From Ruegeria sp. AD91A (GTDB lineage: Bacteria > Pseudomonadota > Alphaproteobacteria > Rhodobacterales > Rhodobacteraceae), in contig NZ_CP031946.1 in the NCBI RefSeq assembly GCF_003443535.1, positions 2,788,501-2,852,500 of the forward strand: a stretch of 64,000 nt of DNA. The letters run 5' to 3'. Below the pieces are notes generated by a model. That model ran no database searches, had not been told where the DNA came from, and saw only the letters and a program-made list of their open reading frames with translations. A program made the translations under genes and the position numbers. Positions 27,708 through 37,033 of the stretch are shown here, piece after piece (within the stretch, counting starts at the first letter, position 1; each line of letters begins with the position of its first letter).

Positions 27708-28732
27708 TCCGTGCCCTTGCTTTGCTGCTGCTGCCTTTCTCGGCACAGGCAGAGGTTTATCGCATCGCCACCTACAACACTGAACTCAGCAGAAATGGAC
27801 CCGGTCTTCTGCTGCGCGACATCCAGCGGGACGATGCGCAGGTTCGCGCCGTCGTCGATGTCATTACAGCGGCACGACCTGACACAATTGCCCTGCAGGG
27901 CATCGACTGGGATCTGGACGGCGCAGCCCTAAGCGCCCTGTCCGAGAAACTGCGCGATGCGGGTCTGGATTTCCCCTATCACTTTTCCGCTCGACCAAAT
28001 GCAGGGTTGGAAACACCGCTGGATCTGGACGGCGATGGCCAAACGCAAGGTCCCGGCGACGCGCAGGGCTGGGGGAAGTTCACGGGCCACGGAGGAGTGG
28101 CGGTGTTGTCCCGTTTCGAAATCCTGACCGATCACGTTCAGGATTACTCCGGTCTTCTGTGGAAAGACCTGCCTGGGGCCACTTTACCAAGCAAAAACGG
28201 CCTTCCCTTCCCATCTGAAGCGGCGCACGAGGCTCAGCGCCTGTCCTCAACTGTGCATTGGGTGCTTCCAATCAAAACCCCGCATGGGCGCCTCAGCCTG
28301 ATGACCTTTCACGCTACCCCACCCGTTTTTGACGGCCCCGAAGATCGCAATCGTCTGCGCAACAGGGATGAAATTCGCTTTTGGTCGGTTTTGCTGAACG
28401 GCGGTCTAGGGCCAGTTCCCAGAGGCCCGTTCGTGATCGCCGGAGACGCCAATCTCGACCTGACCCGCGGAGAAGGCCACAAGCTTGCCATTCGCACCCT
28501 TTTGAACAGTTCCCATGTGCAAGATCTGGTGCCGGCAGACCCGTTGGGTTCATCAGCTACAGTCGATTGGAAAGCCACCGGAGAAATGCGCGTTGATTAC
28601 GTGTTGCCGTCCAGCGATCTGCAAATCTCAGAAACTGGTGTTGTTTGGCCCGAGGAAGGCGACGGGTTAAACGACAGCGCCCAACGCGCCAGCAGGCATC
28701 GATTGGTCTGGGTTGACATAATCCTACCCTAA
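27704..28732 (+). CDS. Secreted endonuclease/exonuclease/phosphatase family protein
   Basis: A 342-residue protein with a 16-residue signal peptide (ending AQAEV) and the EEP (DNase I-like) fold. Conserved elements: RIATYNTELSR at the start of the mature protein, IAGDANLDLTRGEGHKLAIR (catalytic Asp and Asn) and the terminal ASRHRLVWVDI (catalytic His). A DLDGDGQTQGPGDAQG loop could bind calcium. The usual early Glu of the Q-E motif reads LQGID, so the metal site may be altered. Substrate (nucleic acid, phosphoinositide or other phosphodiester) cannot be told. Its end overlaps the convergent epimerase gene by 9 bases. Confidence 0.82.
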   Translation: MIRALALLLLPFSAQAEVYRIATYNTELSRNGPGLLLRDIQRDDAQVRAVVDVITAARPDTIALQGIDWDLDGAALSALSEKLRDAGLDFPYHFSARPNAGLETPLDLDGDGQTQGPGDAQGWGKFTGHGGVAVLSRFEILTDHVQDYSGLLWKDLPGATLPSKNGLPFPSEAAHEAQRLSSTVHWVLPIKTPHGRLSLMTFHATPPVFDGPEDRNRLRNRDEIRFWSVLLNGGLGPVPRGPFVIAGDANLDLTRGEGHKLAIRTLLNSSHVQDLVPADPLGSSATVDWKATGEMRVDYVLPSSDLQISETGVVWPEEGDGLNDSAQRASRHRLVWVDIILP

Positions 28733-29632
28733 AACCTCGCCCATATTCCCAGCTTTTGTCGATGATGCGGCACATTGGGGCGGAATTGCCGAACGCAAGG
28801 CATCCTCCAAGTTCGATTTGGGAAACGAGCCCAGCAATTCTCTCATATAGCCGCCATCCAGTTGATGTGGCACGTGCCAGAGGTATCGCATCTCAATCAA
28901 GCAGGGGGCCATACGCCAGAAAGGGCGCGCCACCTGCAAAGGCCACCATTTCATGCGCTGTACAGAAACCGTCCGACCCGTAACCTGCGAGAGGGTTTGT
29001 GCGATCTGAACCCCGGTCAAAGTAAACCCGTCGAATGGAACATCGCAGAAACGGGGGAGGTCTTCGCGAATCTCAGCCAGTGCGACGGCAGCGCGGGCCA
29101 GGTCAGGCAGAAAAGCCCAAGCGTGCGGCGCCTCCGGATCACCGGGATAAACGAACTGACTACGCGAAAGGCGCTTGATCATGACCTGATCGAACCAGTT
29201 CCCGGACGCATTGGTGTCAATGAAGTCCCCGGCACGCAACAGGATGGTGCGCACCGTCGACGCGCGATAGGCCTCTTCCATGTCGATCCGGATCCGGCCC
29301 AGAGGATTGGTGGCCTGATGCGGGGTCCCGCCCGACCATGGGCCCGGCGTATCCTCGCCAAATACGTAGACATTCCCCGGCACAATCACGGTCGCCCCCG
29401 TATCTGACGCCGCATCTATCACCCGCTTGGTCAGTACAGGCACATCGCCCGCCCAATCGGGATAGGGCGGGTTCCATCCGTTCACGATGACATCCACGCC
29501 GCGCGCTGCCTGTGACAGCGTACCAGACCTGCGGTCAAACTCTGTCACATCCCAGCCCGCGTGCCTGAATGCCAGTGCTGCATTGCGTCCAAAGCGCCCC
29601 GATGCCCCCAGTACCAGTGCTGTTTGTGCCAT
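28724..29632 (-). CDS. NAD(P)-dependent epimerase/dehydratase family protein
   Basis: Extended SDR protein of 302 residues. The Rossmann nucleotide-binding motif is GASGRFGRN (9-17). The usual YxxxK is not obvious; NVYVFGEDTP occupies the equivalent area, so it may be an atypical SDR. It is divergently transcribed from a LysR regulator 84 bases away, an arrangement in which the regulator commonly controls the enzyme. Substrate unknown. Confidence 0.8.
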   Translation of the reverse strand: MAQTALVLGASGRFGRNAALAFRHAGWDVTEFDRRSGTLSQAARGVDVIVNGWNPPYPDWAGDVPVLTKRVIDAASDTGATVIVPGNVYVFGEDTPGPWSGGTPHQATNPLGRIRIDMEEAYRASTVRTILLRAGDFIDTNASGNWFDQVMIKRLSRSQFVYPGDPEAPHAWAFLPDLARAAVALAEIREDLPRFCDVPFDGFTLTGVQIAQTLSQVTGRTVSVQRMKWWPLQVARPFWRMAPCLIEMRYLWHVPHQLDGGYMRELLGSFPKSNLEDALRSAIPPQCAASSTKAGNMGEVLG

Positions 29633-29716
29633 GTCTGCCTCCTGTCTGAGGTCAATCTACCCATTCACGTCGCGCAGGGAATTGCCGTAAATCGCAGAAC
29701 GTGTATTCATTTCTGA

Positions 29717-30610
29717 ATGGACAAAGCACTGACACATGCAGATTGGTCTCTGATCCAATGCTTTCTGGCCGTGGCCGAGACGGGATCGCTGTCTGCCGCC
29801 GCACGACATCTCAATCGCAGCCAACCCACTTTGGGGCGGCAGGTCCAAAACCTCGAGGACGAGCTGGGTGTCTCCCTTTTCGATCGCCACGCCCGCGGTC
29901 TGAAGCTCAGCGAAGCGGGCTCACAGCTTTTGCCGATGGCCCAGCAGATGCACAGCGCCATGACCGCGTTCAGTCTTGCCGCTGCGGGGCAATCGCAACA
30001 GCTTGAAGGCTCGGTGCGTATCACCGCATCGGTCTTTGCCTCGCATCACCTGCTGCCACCGATACTGGCGTCCATCCGCAAGCAGGAACCCACGATTCAG
30101 CTTGAACTGGTGGCCACCGACACCACCGAGAATCTGCTCTATCGCGAGGCGGATATCGCCGTGCGTATGTATCGCCCTGCGCAGGTGGATCTCATTTCCC
30201 GCTATCTCGGGGATGTGCCGCTGTGTTTTTGTGCCGCCAAGTCCTATCTGGACCGGAAGGGGCGCCCCAAGACGCCGGAAGAACTGTTTACGCATGACCT
30301 GGTGGGATTTGACGCGAACCAGGAGATCATCAAGGCCATGCGGGAAAAGGGTTGGCCAGCCAGCCGGGACAGCTTTGCCACCCGCTGTGACCTGCAAAGC
30401 GCCTATTGGGAACTGATCCGGGCGGGCTGTGGCATAGGTTTCAGTCAGGTACAGGTTGCCGAAGCCGACCCCGACGTGGAAATTCTGCCGCTGGATGTGG
30501 ACATCCCGATTCTACCCGTGTGGCTGGCCGCACCTCAGGCCATGCGCCAGACCCCGCGCATCCGCAGGGTCTGGGACTTGTTGGCTGAAGGGCTCAAAGC
30601 CGCTCTTTGA
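29717..30610 (+). CDS. LysR family transcriptional regulator
   Basis: A 297-residue LysR regulator: winged helix at 6-65 (FLAVAETGSLSAAARHLNRSQPTLGRQVQNLEDELGVSLFDR) and a ligand-binding domain from about 92. The inverted repeat ATTCA-TTTC-TGAAT at 29705-29718, in T-N11-A register, overlaps the start codon and could be an autoregulatory site. Likely controls the divergent epimerase gene. Confidence 0.93.
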   Translation: MDKALTHADWSLIQCFLAVAETGSLSAAARHLNRSQPTLGRQVQNLEDELGVSLFDRHARGLKLSEAGSQLLPMAQQMHSAMTAFSLAAAGQSQQLEGSVRITASVFASHHLLPPILASIRKQEPTIQLELVATDTTENLLYREADIAVRMYRPAQVDLISRYLGDVPLCFCAAKSYLDRKGRPKTPEELFTHDLVGFDANQEIIKAMREKGWPASRDSFATRCDLQSAYWELIRAGCGIGFSQVQVAEADPDVEILPLDVDIPILPVWLAAPQAMRQTPRIRRVWDLLAEGLKAAL

Positions 30611-30613
30611 GCG

Positions 30614-31141
30614 TCAAAGCAGGCCAGTATAAGTTCCACGCGCTGGATAGTTGTTGCCCAGTGTGAATTTCAAGCCACCTGAAATATCCGACATCGACGG
30701 GCGACCGAAAGGCGTGGTCTGTTGCCACGCGTAGTACAGCGTCCGGTCGGGTGCGACGTAGAAATGTCCGGGCTCTGCGAACATGTCCGGTTCGGCGCTG
30801 CCTTCGCGCTTGATCGAGATGTTCAGTCCCCAATCGTCCCGCGCTGCAGACAGCGGCAAGCTGTGACCCACACGCAGGCGCGACGCTCCGGCTTTTTCGG
30901 CGGTTTCCGTCGCGCGCTCGGCTGTATCGGTGGTGATCATGATGACCTCGACGCCCAGCGCCGCGAAGTCATCCAGCGCCGCTTCGACCTCGGCCATCTG
31001 CCTGATGCAGATCGGGCAATGCAGCCCGCGATATTGAATCACCAGCGTCCCGTTTTCGCCCTTGTCCGCGTCAAGATCGAAGCTGCCATGGGCAACAGTT
31101 TCGATTTTCAGCGCAGGAACTGGATTTCCAGGTGTCAGCAT
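30614..31141 (-). CDS. Peroxiredoxin-like (AhpC/TSA) protein
   Basis: A 175-residue thioredoxin-fold protein of the AhpC/TSA or redoxin group. The segment YRGLHCPICIRQMAEVEAAL carries the likely peroxidatic Cys42 and a second Cys45 (CPIC), an arrangement seen in peroxiredoxin-like family 2. GHFYVAPDRTLYYAWQQTTPFGRPS fits the C-terminal half. Likely reduces peroxides or acts as a thiol reductant in the cytoplasm. Divergent from leuB, 91 bases apart, and tail-to-tail with the LysR gene. Confidence 0.83.
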   Translation of the reverse strand: MLTPGNPVPALKIETVAHGSFDLDADKGENGTLVIQYRGLHCPICIRQMAEVEAALDDFAALGVEVIMITTDTAERATETAEKAGASRLRVGHSLPLSAARDDWGLNISIKREGSAEPDMFAEPGHFYVAPDRTLYYAWQQTTPFGRPSMSDISGGLKFTLGNNYPARGTYTGLL

Positions 31142-31232
31142 GTGATTTCCTTCTGTTTTGGCAGGTTCGTCTCATTGACCCGATGCAACGCAGACGCTAG
31201 GCCCTGTGCAACAAAACGCAAGGAGACCCTTC

Positions 31233-32336
31233 ATGTCCAACCCTTCGCTCCTTATCCTGCCCGGAGACGGAATTGGCCCGGAAGTCATGGCCGAAGTGCG
31301 CAGAATCATCGATTGGTTCGGCACCAATCGCGGTCTTCAATTTGACGTGAGCGAGGATCTGGTCGGCGGTGCGGCCTATGACGCCCACGGCAAGCCTCTG
31401 TCCGATGAGACGATGGCCAAGGCGCAGGAGGTTGACGCGGTTCTGCTGGGCGCTGTCGGCGGTCCGAAATACGACGATCTGGATTTCAGCCTGAAGCCCG
31501 AGCGCGGGTTGCTGCGCCTGCGCAAGGAAATGGACCTGTATTCGAACCTGCGCCCGGCCCAGTGCTTTGACGCGCTGGCTGACTTCTCTTCGCTGAAAAA
31601 AGACATCGTTGCCGGTCTCGATATCATGATCGTGCGCGAACTGACCTCGGGTGTTTATTTCGGGGAACCGCGCGGCATCTTCGAAGAAGGCAATGAACGC
31701 GTTGGCATCAACACCCAGCGCTACACCGAATCCGAGATCGAACGGGTTGCGCGCTCGGCCTTCGAACTGGCGATGCGCCGGAACAAAAAACTGTGCTCGA
31801 TGGAAAAAGCCAACGTGATGGAATCGGGCATCCTGTGGCGCGAAGTCGTCAACCGCGTTGCCGCTGATTACCCCGAGGTCGAACTGAGCCATATGTACGC
31901 TGACAACGGTGCCATGCAGCTGGTGCGCGCACCCAAGCAGTTTGACGTGATCCTGACCGACAACCTGTTCGGCGACATCCTGTCCGACTGCGCCGCGATG
32001 CTGACCGGGTCTCTGGGTATGCTGCCGTCAGCGTCGCTGGGCGCTCCGATGGCCAATGGACGCCCCAAGGCGATGTACGAGCCCGTACACGGGTCTGCCC
32101 CCGATATCGCAGGTCAGGGCAAAGCCAACCCGATCGCCTGTATCCTCAGCTTTGCGATGGCTCTGCGTTACAGCTTTGATCACGGCGAAGAAGCAGATCG
32201 TCTGGAAGCAGCGATCGAAAAAGTTCTGGCCGACGGTGTGCGCACCGGCGACCTGCTGGCGGATGAGGGCGTTCAGCCCGTGTCGACCACCGAAATGGGC
32301 GACGCGATCCTCGCAGCTTTGGACGCAAGCGTCTAA
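31233..32336 (+). CDS. leuB: 3-isopropylmalate dehydrogenase LeuB
   Basis: NAD-dependent oxidative decarboxylation of 3-isopropylmalate in leucine synthesis. The ATG at 31233 has AAGGAG 8 bases upstream. The 367-residue protein shows [17 protein letters not shown] at the N-terminus, the substrate-binding arginines in [15 protein letters not shown] and [14 protein letters not shown], and the metal-binding [26 protein letters not shown] strong rho-independent terminator follows. Confidence 0.97.
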   Translation: MSNPSLLILPGDGIGPEVMAEVRRIIDWFGTNRGLQFDVSEDLVGGAAYDAHGKPLSDETMAKAQEVDAVLLGAVGGPKYDDLDFSLKPERGLLRLRKEMDLYSNLRPAQCFDALADFSSLKKDIVAGLDIMIVRELTSGVYFGEPRGIFEEGNERVGINTQRYTESEIERVARSAFELAMRRNKKLCSMEKANVMESGILWREVVNRVAADYPEVELSHMYADNGAMQLVRAPKQFDVILTDNLFGDILSDCAAMLTGSLGMLPSASLGAPMANGRPKAMYEPVHGSAPDIAGQGKANPIACILSFAMALRYSFDHGEEADRLEAAIEKVLADGVRTGDLLADEGVQPVSTTEMGDAILAALDASV

Positions 32337-32355
32337 GTCACGAATAAAGAATGAC

Positions 32356-32386
32356 AAAAGGCGGTGCCCGGTGCACCGCCTTTTTC
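32356..32386 (+). terminator. Rho-independent terminator of leuB
   Basis: GGCGGTGC-CCGGT-GCACCGCC stem-loop preceded by AAAA and followed by five T; the A and T runs also pair, so it works in both directions and probably ends the convergent PBP gene too. Confidence 0.9.
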
Positions 32387-32410
32387 TTGTTTCGGCTTTT
32401 CGAGTTTGCT

Positions 32411-34585
32411 TTAGTTGCCGCCAAAAATGTTCTTCAGCAGGTTATTGATGTCATCGGCAAAACCTCCGCGCTTGCGGCGGGGCTGCGGCTGGGCGACCTG
32501 AACGGGTGGTTCCGGCGCCATCATCGGCAAGGGTGTGGGTGTCATCCCCTCGGTCACGCGCAGCATTGTTTCCTTCCAAATCTCGGCAGGCAACCCGCCA
32601 CCGGTCACGCCGGACAAGGGCGTGTTGTCATCATACCCCATCCAGACGCCAGTTACGTAATCCGCCGTGAACCCGATGAACCACGCATCGCGCGCGGCCT
32701 GGGTCGTTCCGGTCTTGCCCGCCACCTGCCAGCCGGGCAATTTGGCCCGCCCGCCGGTCCCTTCAGAGACCACACGTTCCATCATCCAGGTCAGCTGTTT
32801 GGCGGCCGTTTCATTGATGACTCTCTCACCAATACCGGTCGTCGTGACCATGACAGGTGTTTCGTCGCCCAACAGCTTCAGTTCGGTCAGCCCATAAGGT
32901 TCAACCTGTGACCCGCCATTCAGGATGCCTGCATATGCGCCGGTCATCTCGATCAACGTGCTTTCAGATGCACCAAGCGCCAGCGCAGGCCCCTGTGCAA
33001 GATCGCTGGCAATCCCAAAGCCGCTGGCGATCGTCCGAACATTGTCTAGCCCGGAAATCTCGGCCACTTTCACCGCCGGTATGTTCAGCGAGTTTTTCAG
33101 CGCATCCGCCAAGGTCACCCGACCATAATACTTATTGGTATAGTTCTTGGGACACCACTGGCCTGACCCCGGAATATCGACGCAATAGGGTTCATCCATC
33201 ACCGTATCCAGTGGCGAATAGCCAAGTTCCAGCGCGGTGGCATAGACGAACGGCTTGAACGACGATCCCGTCTGACGCAACGCCTGTGTCGCCCGATTGA
33301 ACGCGCCAGACACGCGTGTCTTGCGCCCACCAACCATGGCACGTACCGCGCCGTCTGCCGACATCACGACAATGGCGGCCTGCGCCTTTGAGCCTTCACG
33401 GACTTTTTCCTGAAAGATGAACTTCAGCGCTTCTTCAGCAGAAGTCTGGATGCGCTGATCCAAGGTCGTACGGATCACCACATCTTCGGTCGTGTTTCGG
33501 GTAAAGAACTCGGGCCCGCTGGCCATGACCCAATCCGCAAAGTACCCCCCGGCCCGCGCAGCCGCCGCCTCGGACAGTTGGGCAGGTCGCGCTCGTGCTT
33601 CGCTGGCCTGCGCGGCGGTCAGGTAGCCCTGATCCTCCATCAGACCGATCACAAGGCGGGCCCGGTCCTGAGACCGTTGCAGGTTGTTCGTCGGCGCATA
33701 GCGCGTGGGTGCAACCAGCAGGCCGGCCAGCATCGCTGCCTCAGCCGGAGACACTTCAGCTGCGGACTTTCCAAAGTATCGCTGGCTTGCGGCCTCGAAC
33801 CCACGCGCGCCTGCACCAAGGAACGCCCGGTTCAGGTAAATCGTCAGAACCTCATCCTTGGAGTATTTCACCTCCATGGCAATTGCGTAAATGGCCTCCT
33901 TGGCCTTGCGCCACAGTGAACCCTGACGGCAATCGGCTTCATAGGCAGCCTCTGATTCCCATTCAGCCGGATCATAAGGCTCGCCCAGACACAGCAGTTT
34001 GGCCGTTTGCTGCGTAATGGTGGACCCGCCATGCCCGGACAACGGGCCGCGCCCTTCGCTCAGGTTGATGCGTACGGCGCTCGCGACGCCACGCGGGCTT
34101 ACGCCGAAATGGCGATAGAAGCGTTTGTCCTCGGTCGCAATGACGGCGTTTTTCAGATGCGGGGACACCGTATCAGCCGTGATCACCCCGCCAAACTGGT
34201 CACCGCGCCACGCGAACACTTTGCCGTCCCGGTCCAGCAGCGTGACCGACCCCCGCGCGCGCCCGTCCAACAAGGCGTCCAGGTCCGGCAAAGAGGTATA
34301 GACGACGCCCACTGCCAAAGCGATCAAAATGGCCACAACTGCGCCAACCCGCCAGGTCAGACCCCAGACCATACGCCAGACCCAGCGGAAAAAGCGACGC
34401 AGGATCCCACCGCCCTTGCCGCCCGATCTCTTGCGCGTCTTCTTGCGCGCGGTTTTGCGCGTGGTTGTCTTGCGGGCCGTCGCCTTCTTGCCCGCCGGGC
34501 GCTTGGACGCCGACGGTTTACGGCCCTTTGACGGGTACCTTCTATCCGCAACCAATTTCGGCTTGCGTCGCTTGGACTCAGTCAT
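32411..34585 (-). CDS. Bifunctional class A penicillin-binding protein (PBP1-type)
   Basis: Peptidoglycan glycosyltransferase/transpeptidase of 724 residues. A highly basic 60-residue cytoplasmic tail (lysine/arginine/threonine repeats) precedes one transmembrane helix (about 78-98). Glycosyltransferase domain: catalytic Glu152 in ATEDKRFYRHFG and GGSTITQQ. Transpeptidase domain: Ser441 in SSFKP, SLN in LKNSLNIPAVK and KTGTT. The ATG at 34585 is chosen over the TTG two codons earlier. The C-terminus is proline- and glutamine-rich and ends in NLLKNIFGGN. It matches PBP1A/2A-type enzymes of Rhodobacterales. Confidence 0.93.
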   Translation of the reverse strand: MTESKRRKPKLVADRRYPSKGRKPSASKRPAGKKATARKTTTRKTARKKTRKRSGGKGGGILRRFFRWVWRMVWGLTWRVGAVVAILIALAVGVVYTSLPDLDALLDGRARGSVTLLDRDGKVFAWRGDQFGGVITADTVSPHLKNAVIATEDKRFYRHFGVSPRGVASAVRINLSEGRGPLSGHGGSTITQQTAKLLCLGEPYDPAEWESEAAYEADCRQGSLWRKAKEAIYAIAMEVKYSKDEVLTIYLNRAFLGAGARGFEAASQRYFGKSAAEVSPAEAAMLAGLLVAPTRYAPTNNLQRSQDRARLVIGLMEDQGYLTAAQASEARARPAQLSEAAAARAGGYFADWVMASGPEFFTRNTTEDVVIRTTLDQRIQTSAEEALKFIFQEKVREGSKAQAAIVVMSADGAVRAMVGGRKTRVSGAFNRATQALRQTGSSFKPFVYATALELGYSPLDTVMDEPYCVDIPGSGQWCPKNYTNKYYGRVTLADALKNSLNIPAVKVAEISGLDNVRTIASGFGIASDLAQGPALALGASESTLIEMTGAYAGILNGGSQVEPYGLTELKLLGDETPVMVTTTGIGERVINETAAKQLTWMMERVVSEGTGGRAKLPGWQVAGKTGTTQAARDAWFIGFTADYVTGVWMGYDDNTPLSGVTGGGLPAEIWKETMLRVTEGMTPTPLPMMAPEPPVQVAQPQPRRKRGGFADDINNLLKNIFGGN

Positions 34586-34842
34586 GCTCAAACTCTGCCC
34601 GGTTTTTCTTTTGCGCCACCATACCCCGCTGACCTGAGTATGTAGAGGTCCGATTTTCCGAAAATTCCCCTCACAACACTGCCCGATATTTAATCAGCGC
34701 GCCAAGTTTGTGCAAAAAATGTGCAACTTTACGCCATTTTACGGCCCATTGGCGCCCAATAGCCGTTTCTTCCCACGCTCAGTCGCGCATTTTCTGCAGG
34801 TGCAAACAAACCGGTTCCGCCGGAGAACCAGAGGGGAAAGAC

Positions 34843-35181
34843 GTGAAACTGATCATTGCGACAATCAAGCCGTTCAAGCTGGAGGAGGTGCGCGAGGCAC
34901 TGACCGAGGCCGGCGTGCGCGGCATGATGGTAACCGAGATCAAGGGCTTCGGCTCGCAATCCGGTCACACCGAAATCTATCGGGGGGCCGAATATGCTGT
35001 GAATTTCGTACCCAAGATCAAGCTCGAGATCGTGGTGCCCGCGACAATGGCCGACCAGATCGTCGAGACTATCACCAAAACAGCCAAAACCGGCAAAATC
35101 GGTGACGGCAAGATTTTCGTCCTCGATGTCGAGCAGGCGCTGCGCGTGCGGACCGGGGAAACCAACGAGGACGCGCTGTAA
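34843..35181 (+). CDS. glnK: Nitrogen regulatory protein P-II (GlnK)
   Basis: PII signal protein of 112 residues that binds 2-oxoglutarate and ATP/ADP and blocks AmtB when nitrogen is plentiful. Start is a GTG with GAGGGGA upstream; the protein then begins MKLIIATIKPFKLEEVREAL as in all GlnB/GlnK proteins. The T-loop carries Tyr51 (AEYAVNF), the uridylylation site. The position 34 bases before amtB points to GlnK. No clear sigma-54 or NtrC site was found upstream. Confidence 0.96.
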   Translation: MKLIIATIKPFKLEEVREALTEAGVRGMMVTEIKGFGSQSGHTEIYRGAEYAVNFVPKIKLEIVVPATMADQIVETITKTAKTGKIGDGKIFVLDVEQALRVRTGETNEDAL

Positions 35182-35215
35182 AGCGCGCCCACTCACACTC
35201 ATTCGAGGAAGACAC

Positions 35216-36538
35216 ATGAACCTGATGAAATCTCTCATCCCTGCCGCCGCGATTGTCGCGCTGCCGCAGATGGGCCTTGCGCAAGAGGCCGCAGGCGAGG
35301 CCGCACAGCACACGCAATACATCCTGACCTCACTGCTGTTTCTGGTCGGCGGTTTTCTCGTATTCTGGATGGCCGCGGGCTTTGCCATGCTCGAGGCCGG
35401 TCTGGTGCGTTCGAAAAACGTGGCCATGCAGCTGGTCAAGAACATTGGCCTGTTTTCCTTTGCGGCCATCATGTACTGGCTGGTGGGATTTAACCTGATG
35501 TATCCGGGCGATGGGTGGACCATCACCGGCATCCTGGGTGCGTTCTCGCCAACGTCGCTCGAGCCGGTTGGTTTGGCCGACACCGAAACCGCGCTGGATT
35601 ATGCTTCCGTAGGTTCAGACTTCTTTTTCCAACTGATGTTCTGCGCCACCACCGCGTCCATCGTATCGGGCACCATGGCCGAGCGCGTCAAACTGTGGCC
35701 CTTCTTCTTCTTCGTGATTGTCCTGACAGGAATCATCTACCCGATCGAAGCGTCCTGGCAGTGGGGTGGCGGCTGGTTGTCCGAGATGGGCTTCAGCGAT
35801 TTCGCAGGCTCGACCCTGGTGCACGCCGCAGGTGGCTTTGCAGCGCTGGCCGGTGCCATCGTACTTGGCCCGCGCATCGGCAAGTACAACAAGGACGGCA
35901 AGGTTGTTCCGATCCCCGGTTCGAACCTGGCGCTGGCAACCTTGGGGACGTTCATCCTGTGGTTGGGTTGGTTCGGTTTCAACGGCGGCTCGCAGCTGGC
36001 AATGGGAACCATCGGTGACATGGCCGATATCAGCCGTATCTTCGCCAACACCAACATGGCCGCTGCCGCCGGTGCCGTCGCCGCCTTGATCCTGACGCAG
36101 GTGATGTACGGCAAGGTTGACCTGACCATGGTTCTGAACGGCGCGCTGGCCGGTCTGGTGTCAATCACCGCTGAACCCTTGGCGCCGTCGCTGTTTCAGG
36201 CGCTGATCATTGGTGCAATCGGTGGTGTGATCGTTGTCCTGACCGTTCCGATGCTGGACCGCATGAAGATCGACGACGTGGTCGGTGCGATTCCGGTTCA
36301 CCTGATCGCAGGCTTCTGGGGTACCTTCATCGTGGCATGGACCAACGGTGACGCGTCCTTCGTGACCCAGATCATTGGCTTCGCTGCCATTGGGATCTTC
36401 GTCTTCGTCGTCAGCTTCATCCTGTTCTCGGTCCTCAAGGCAACAGTCGGCCTGCGGGTCGGTGAGGAAGAAGAGATCAACGGGCTCGACATGGGTGAGT
36501 TGGGGATGGAAGCGTATCCCGAGTTCTCGAAAGGTTGA
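35216..36538 (+). CDS. amtB: Ammonium transporter AmtB
   Basis: Trimeric ammonia channel of the Amt/Rh family, 440 residues, with a cleavable signal peptide (ending MGLAQEA) and eleven membrane helices. Diagnostic segments: DFFFQLMFCATTASIVSGTMAERVKLWPF, DFAGSTLVHAAGGFAALAGAIVLGPR (first pore histidine) and VGAIPVHLIAGFWGTF (second pore histidine). GAGGAAG precedes the ATG at 35216. Cotranscribed with glnK and followed by a terminator. Confidence 0.97.
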   Translation: MNLMKSLIPAAAIVALPQMGLAQEAAGEAAQHTQYILTSLLFLVGGFLVFWMAAGFAMLEAGLVRSKNVAMQLVKNIGLFSFAAIMYWLVGFNLMYPGDGWTITGILGAFSPTSLEPVGLADTETALDYASVGSDFFFQLMFCATTASIVSGTMAERVKLWPFFFFVIVLTGIIYPIEASWQWGGGWLSEMGFSDFAGSTLVHAAGGFAALAGAIVLGPRIGKYNKDGKVVPIPGSNLALATLGTFILWLGWFGFNGGSQLAMGTIGDMADISRIFANTNMAAAAGAVAALILTQVMYGKVDLTMVLNGALAGLVSITAEPLAPSLFQALIIGAIGGVIVVLTVPMLDRMKIDDVVGAIPVHLIAGFWGTFIVAWTNGDASFVTQIIGFAAIGIFVFVVSFILFSVLKATVGLRVGEEEEINGLDMGELGMEAYPEFSKG

Positions 36539-36557
36539 GATCGTTGAATAATAAAAG

Positions 36558-36588
36558 CGGCCCTAGCCCTGTGCTGGGGCCGTTTTTT
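36558..36588 (+). terminator. Rho-independent terminator of glnK-amtB
   Basis: Ten-bp stem CGGCCCTAGC / GCTGGGGCCG with one G-T pair and a five-base loop, followed by six T. Confidence 0.9.
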
Positions 36589-36642
36589 GTGCGGCAGTCG
36601 TTTTTGGGTTAGAATCTGCGTGTCAAAATAGGGGGGAGTGCA

Positions 36643-37011
36643 ATGCCGAACGCACCGCACACACTTGTTGGCACAAGCCTGAAATGGACTGGGGTCCACC
36701 ACTCCGGACATGGCGATTTCGAAGACTTATCGACACACACGGTCAGTTACGAAACCGAAAACACCTGCTATGTCACCGCGAACGGCATGCTGGTAGGCGA
36801 GGCGGATTACACATATCGCCGCCTTGATGAACAGGTCGGCATATGTATCTACCACCCGCGAGAGTATCAGGGCAGAACTGATGTCGTGCTAAACGCCATA
36901 TTCGACTTTCGCGCGATGAAAGATCGGGCCGTGATAACCGCAGGTGGAAACCCATTCGCCGTGGCGGACGGGGATATGCAGTTCGTCAAAACTCCGCCAC
37001 GCCCGGGCTGA
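36643..37011 (+). CDS. Small protein, possibly MoaF-like, unknown
   Basis: A 122-residue protein without signal peptide, with alternating beta strands (TVSYETENTCYVTAN, GEADYTYRRLDEQVGICIYHP, DVVLNAIFDFRA) that suggest a small beta barrel, perhaps of the calycin/MoaF-like group. AGGGGGGAG lies 7 bases before the ATG, a good ribosome site. No operon partner: amtB ends with a terminator and the next gene is convergent. The family suggestion is weak. Confidence 0.6.
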   Translation: MPNAPHTLVGTSLKWTGVHHSGHGDFEDLSTHTVSYETENTCYVTANGMLVGEADYTYRRLDEQVGICIYHPREYQGRTDVVLNAIFDFRAMKDRAVITAGGNPFAVADGDMQFVKTPPRPG

Positions 37012-37033
37012 ACCAGACGTGACGGTTGTCCGG

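Noticed and set aside
34700..34842. Possible NtrC/sigma-54 promoter upstream of glnK
   Set aside because: Only a direct repeat of TGTGCAA and an imperfect GG...GC pair with wrong spacing were found, so no site was called.
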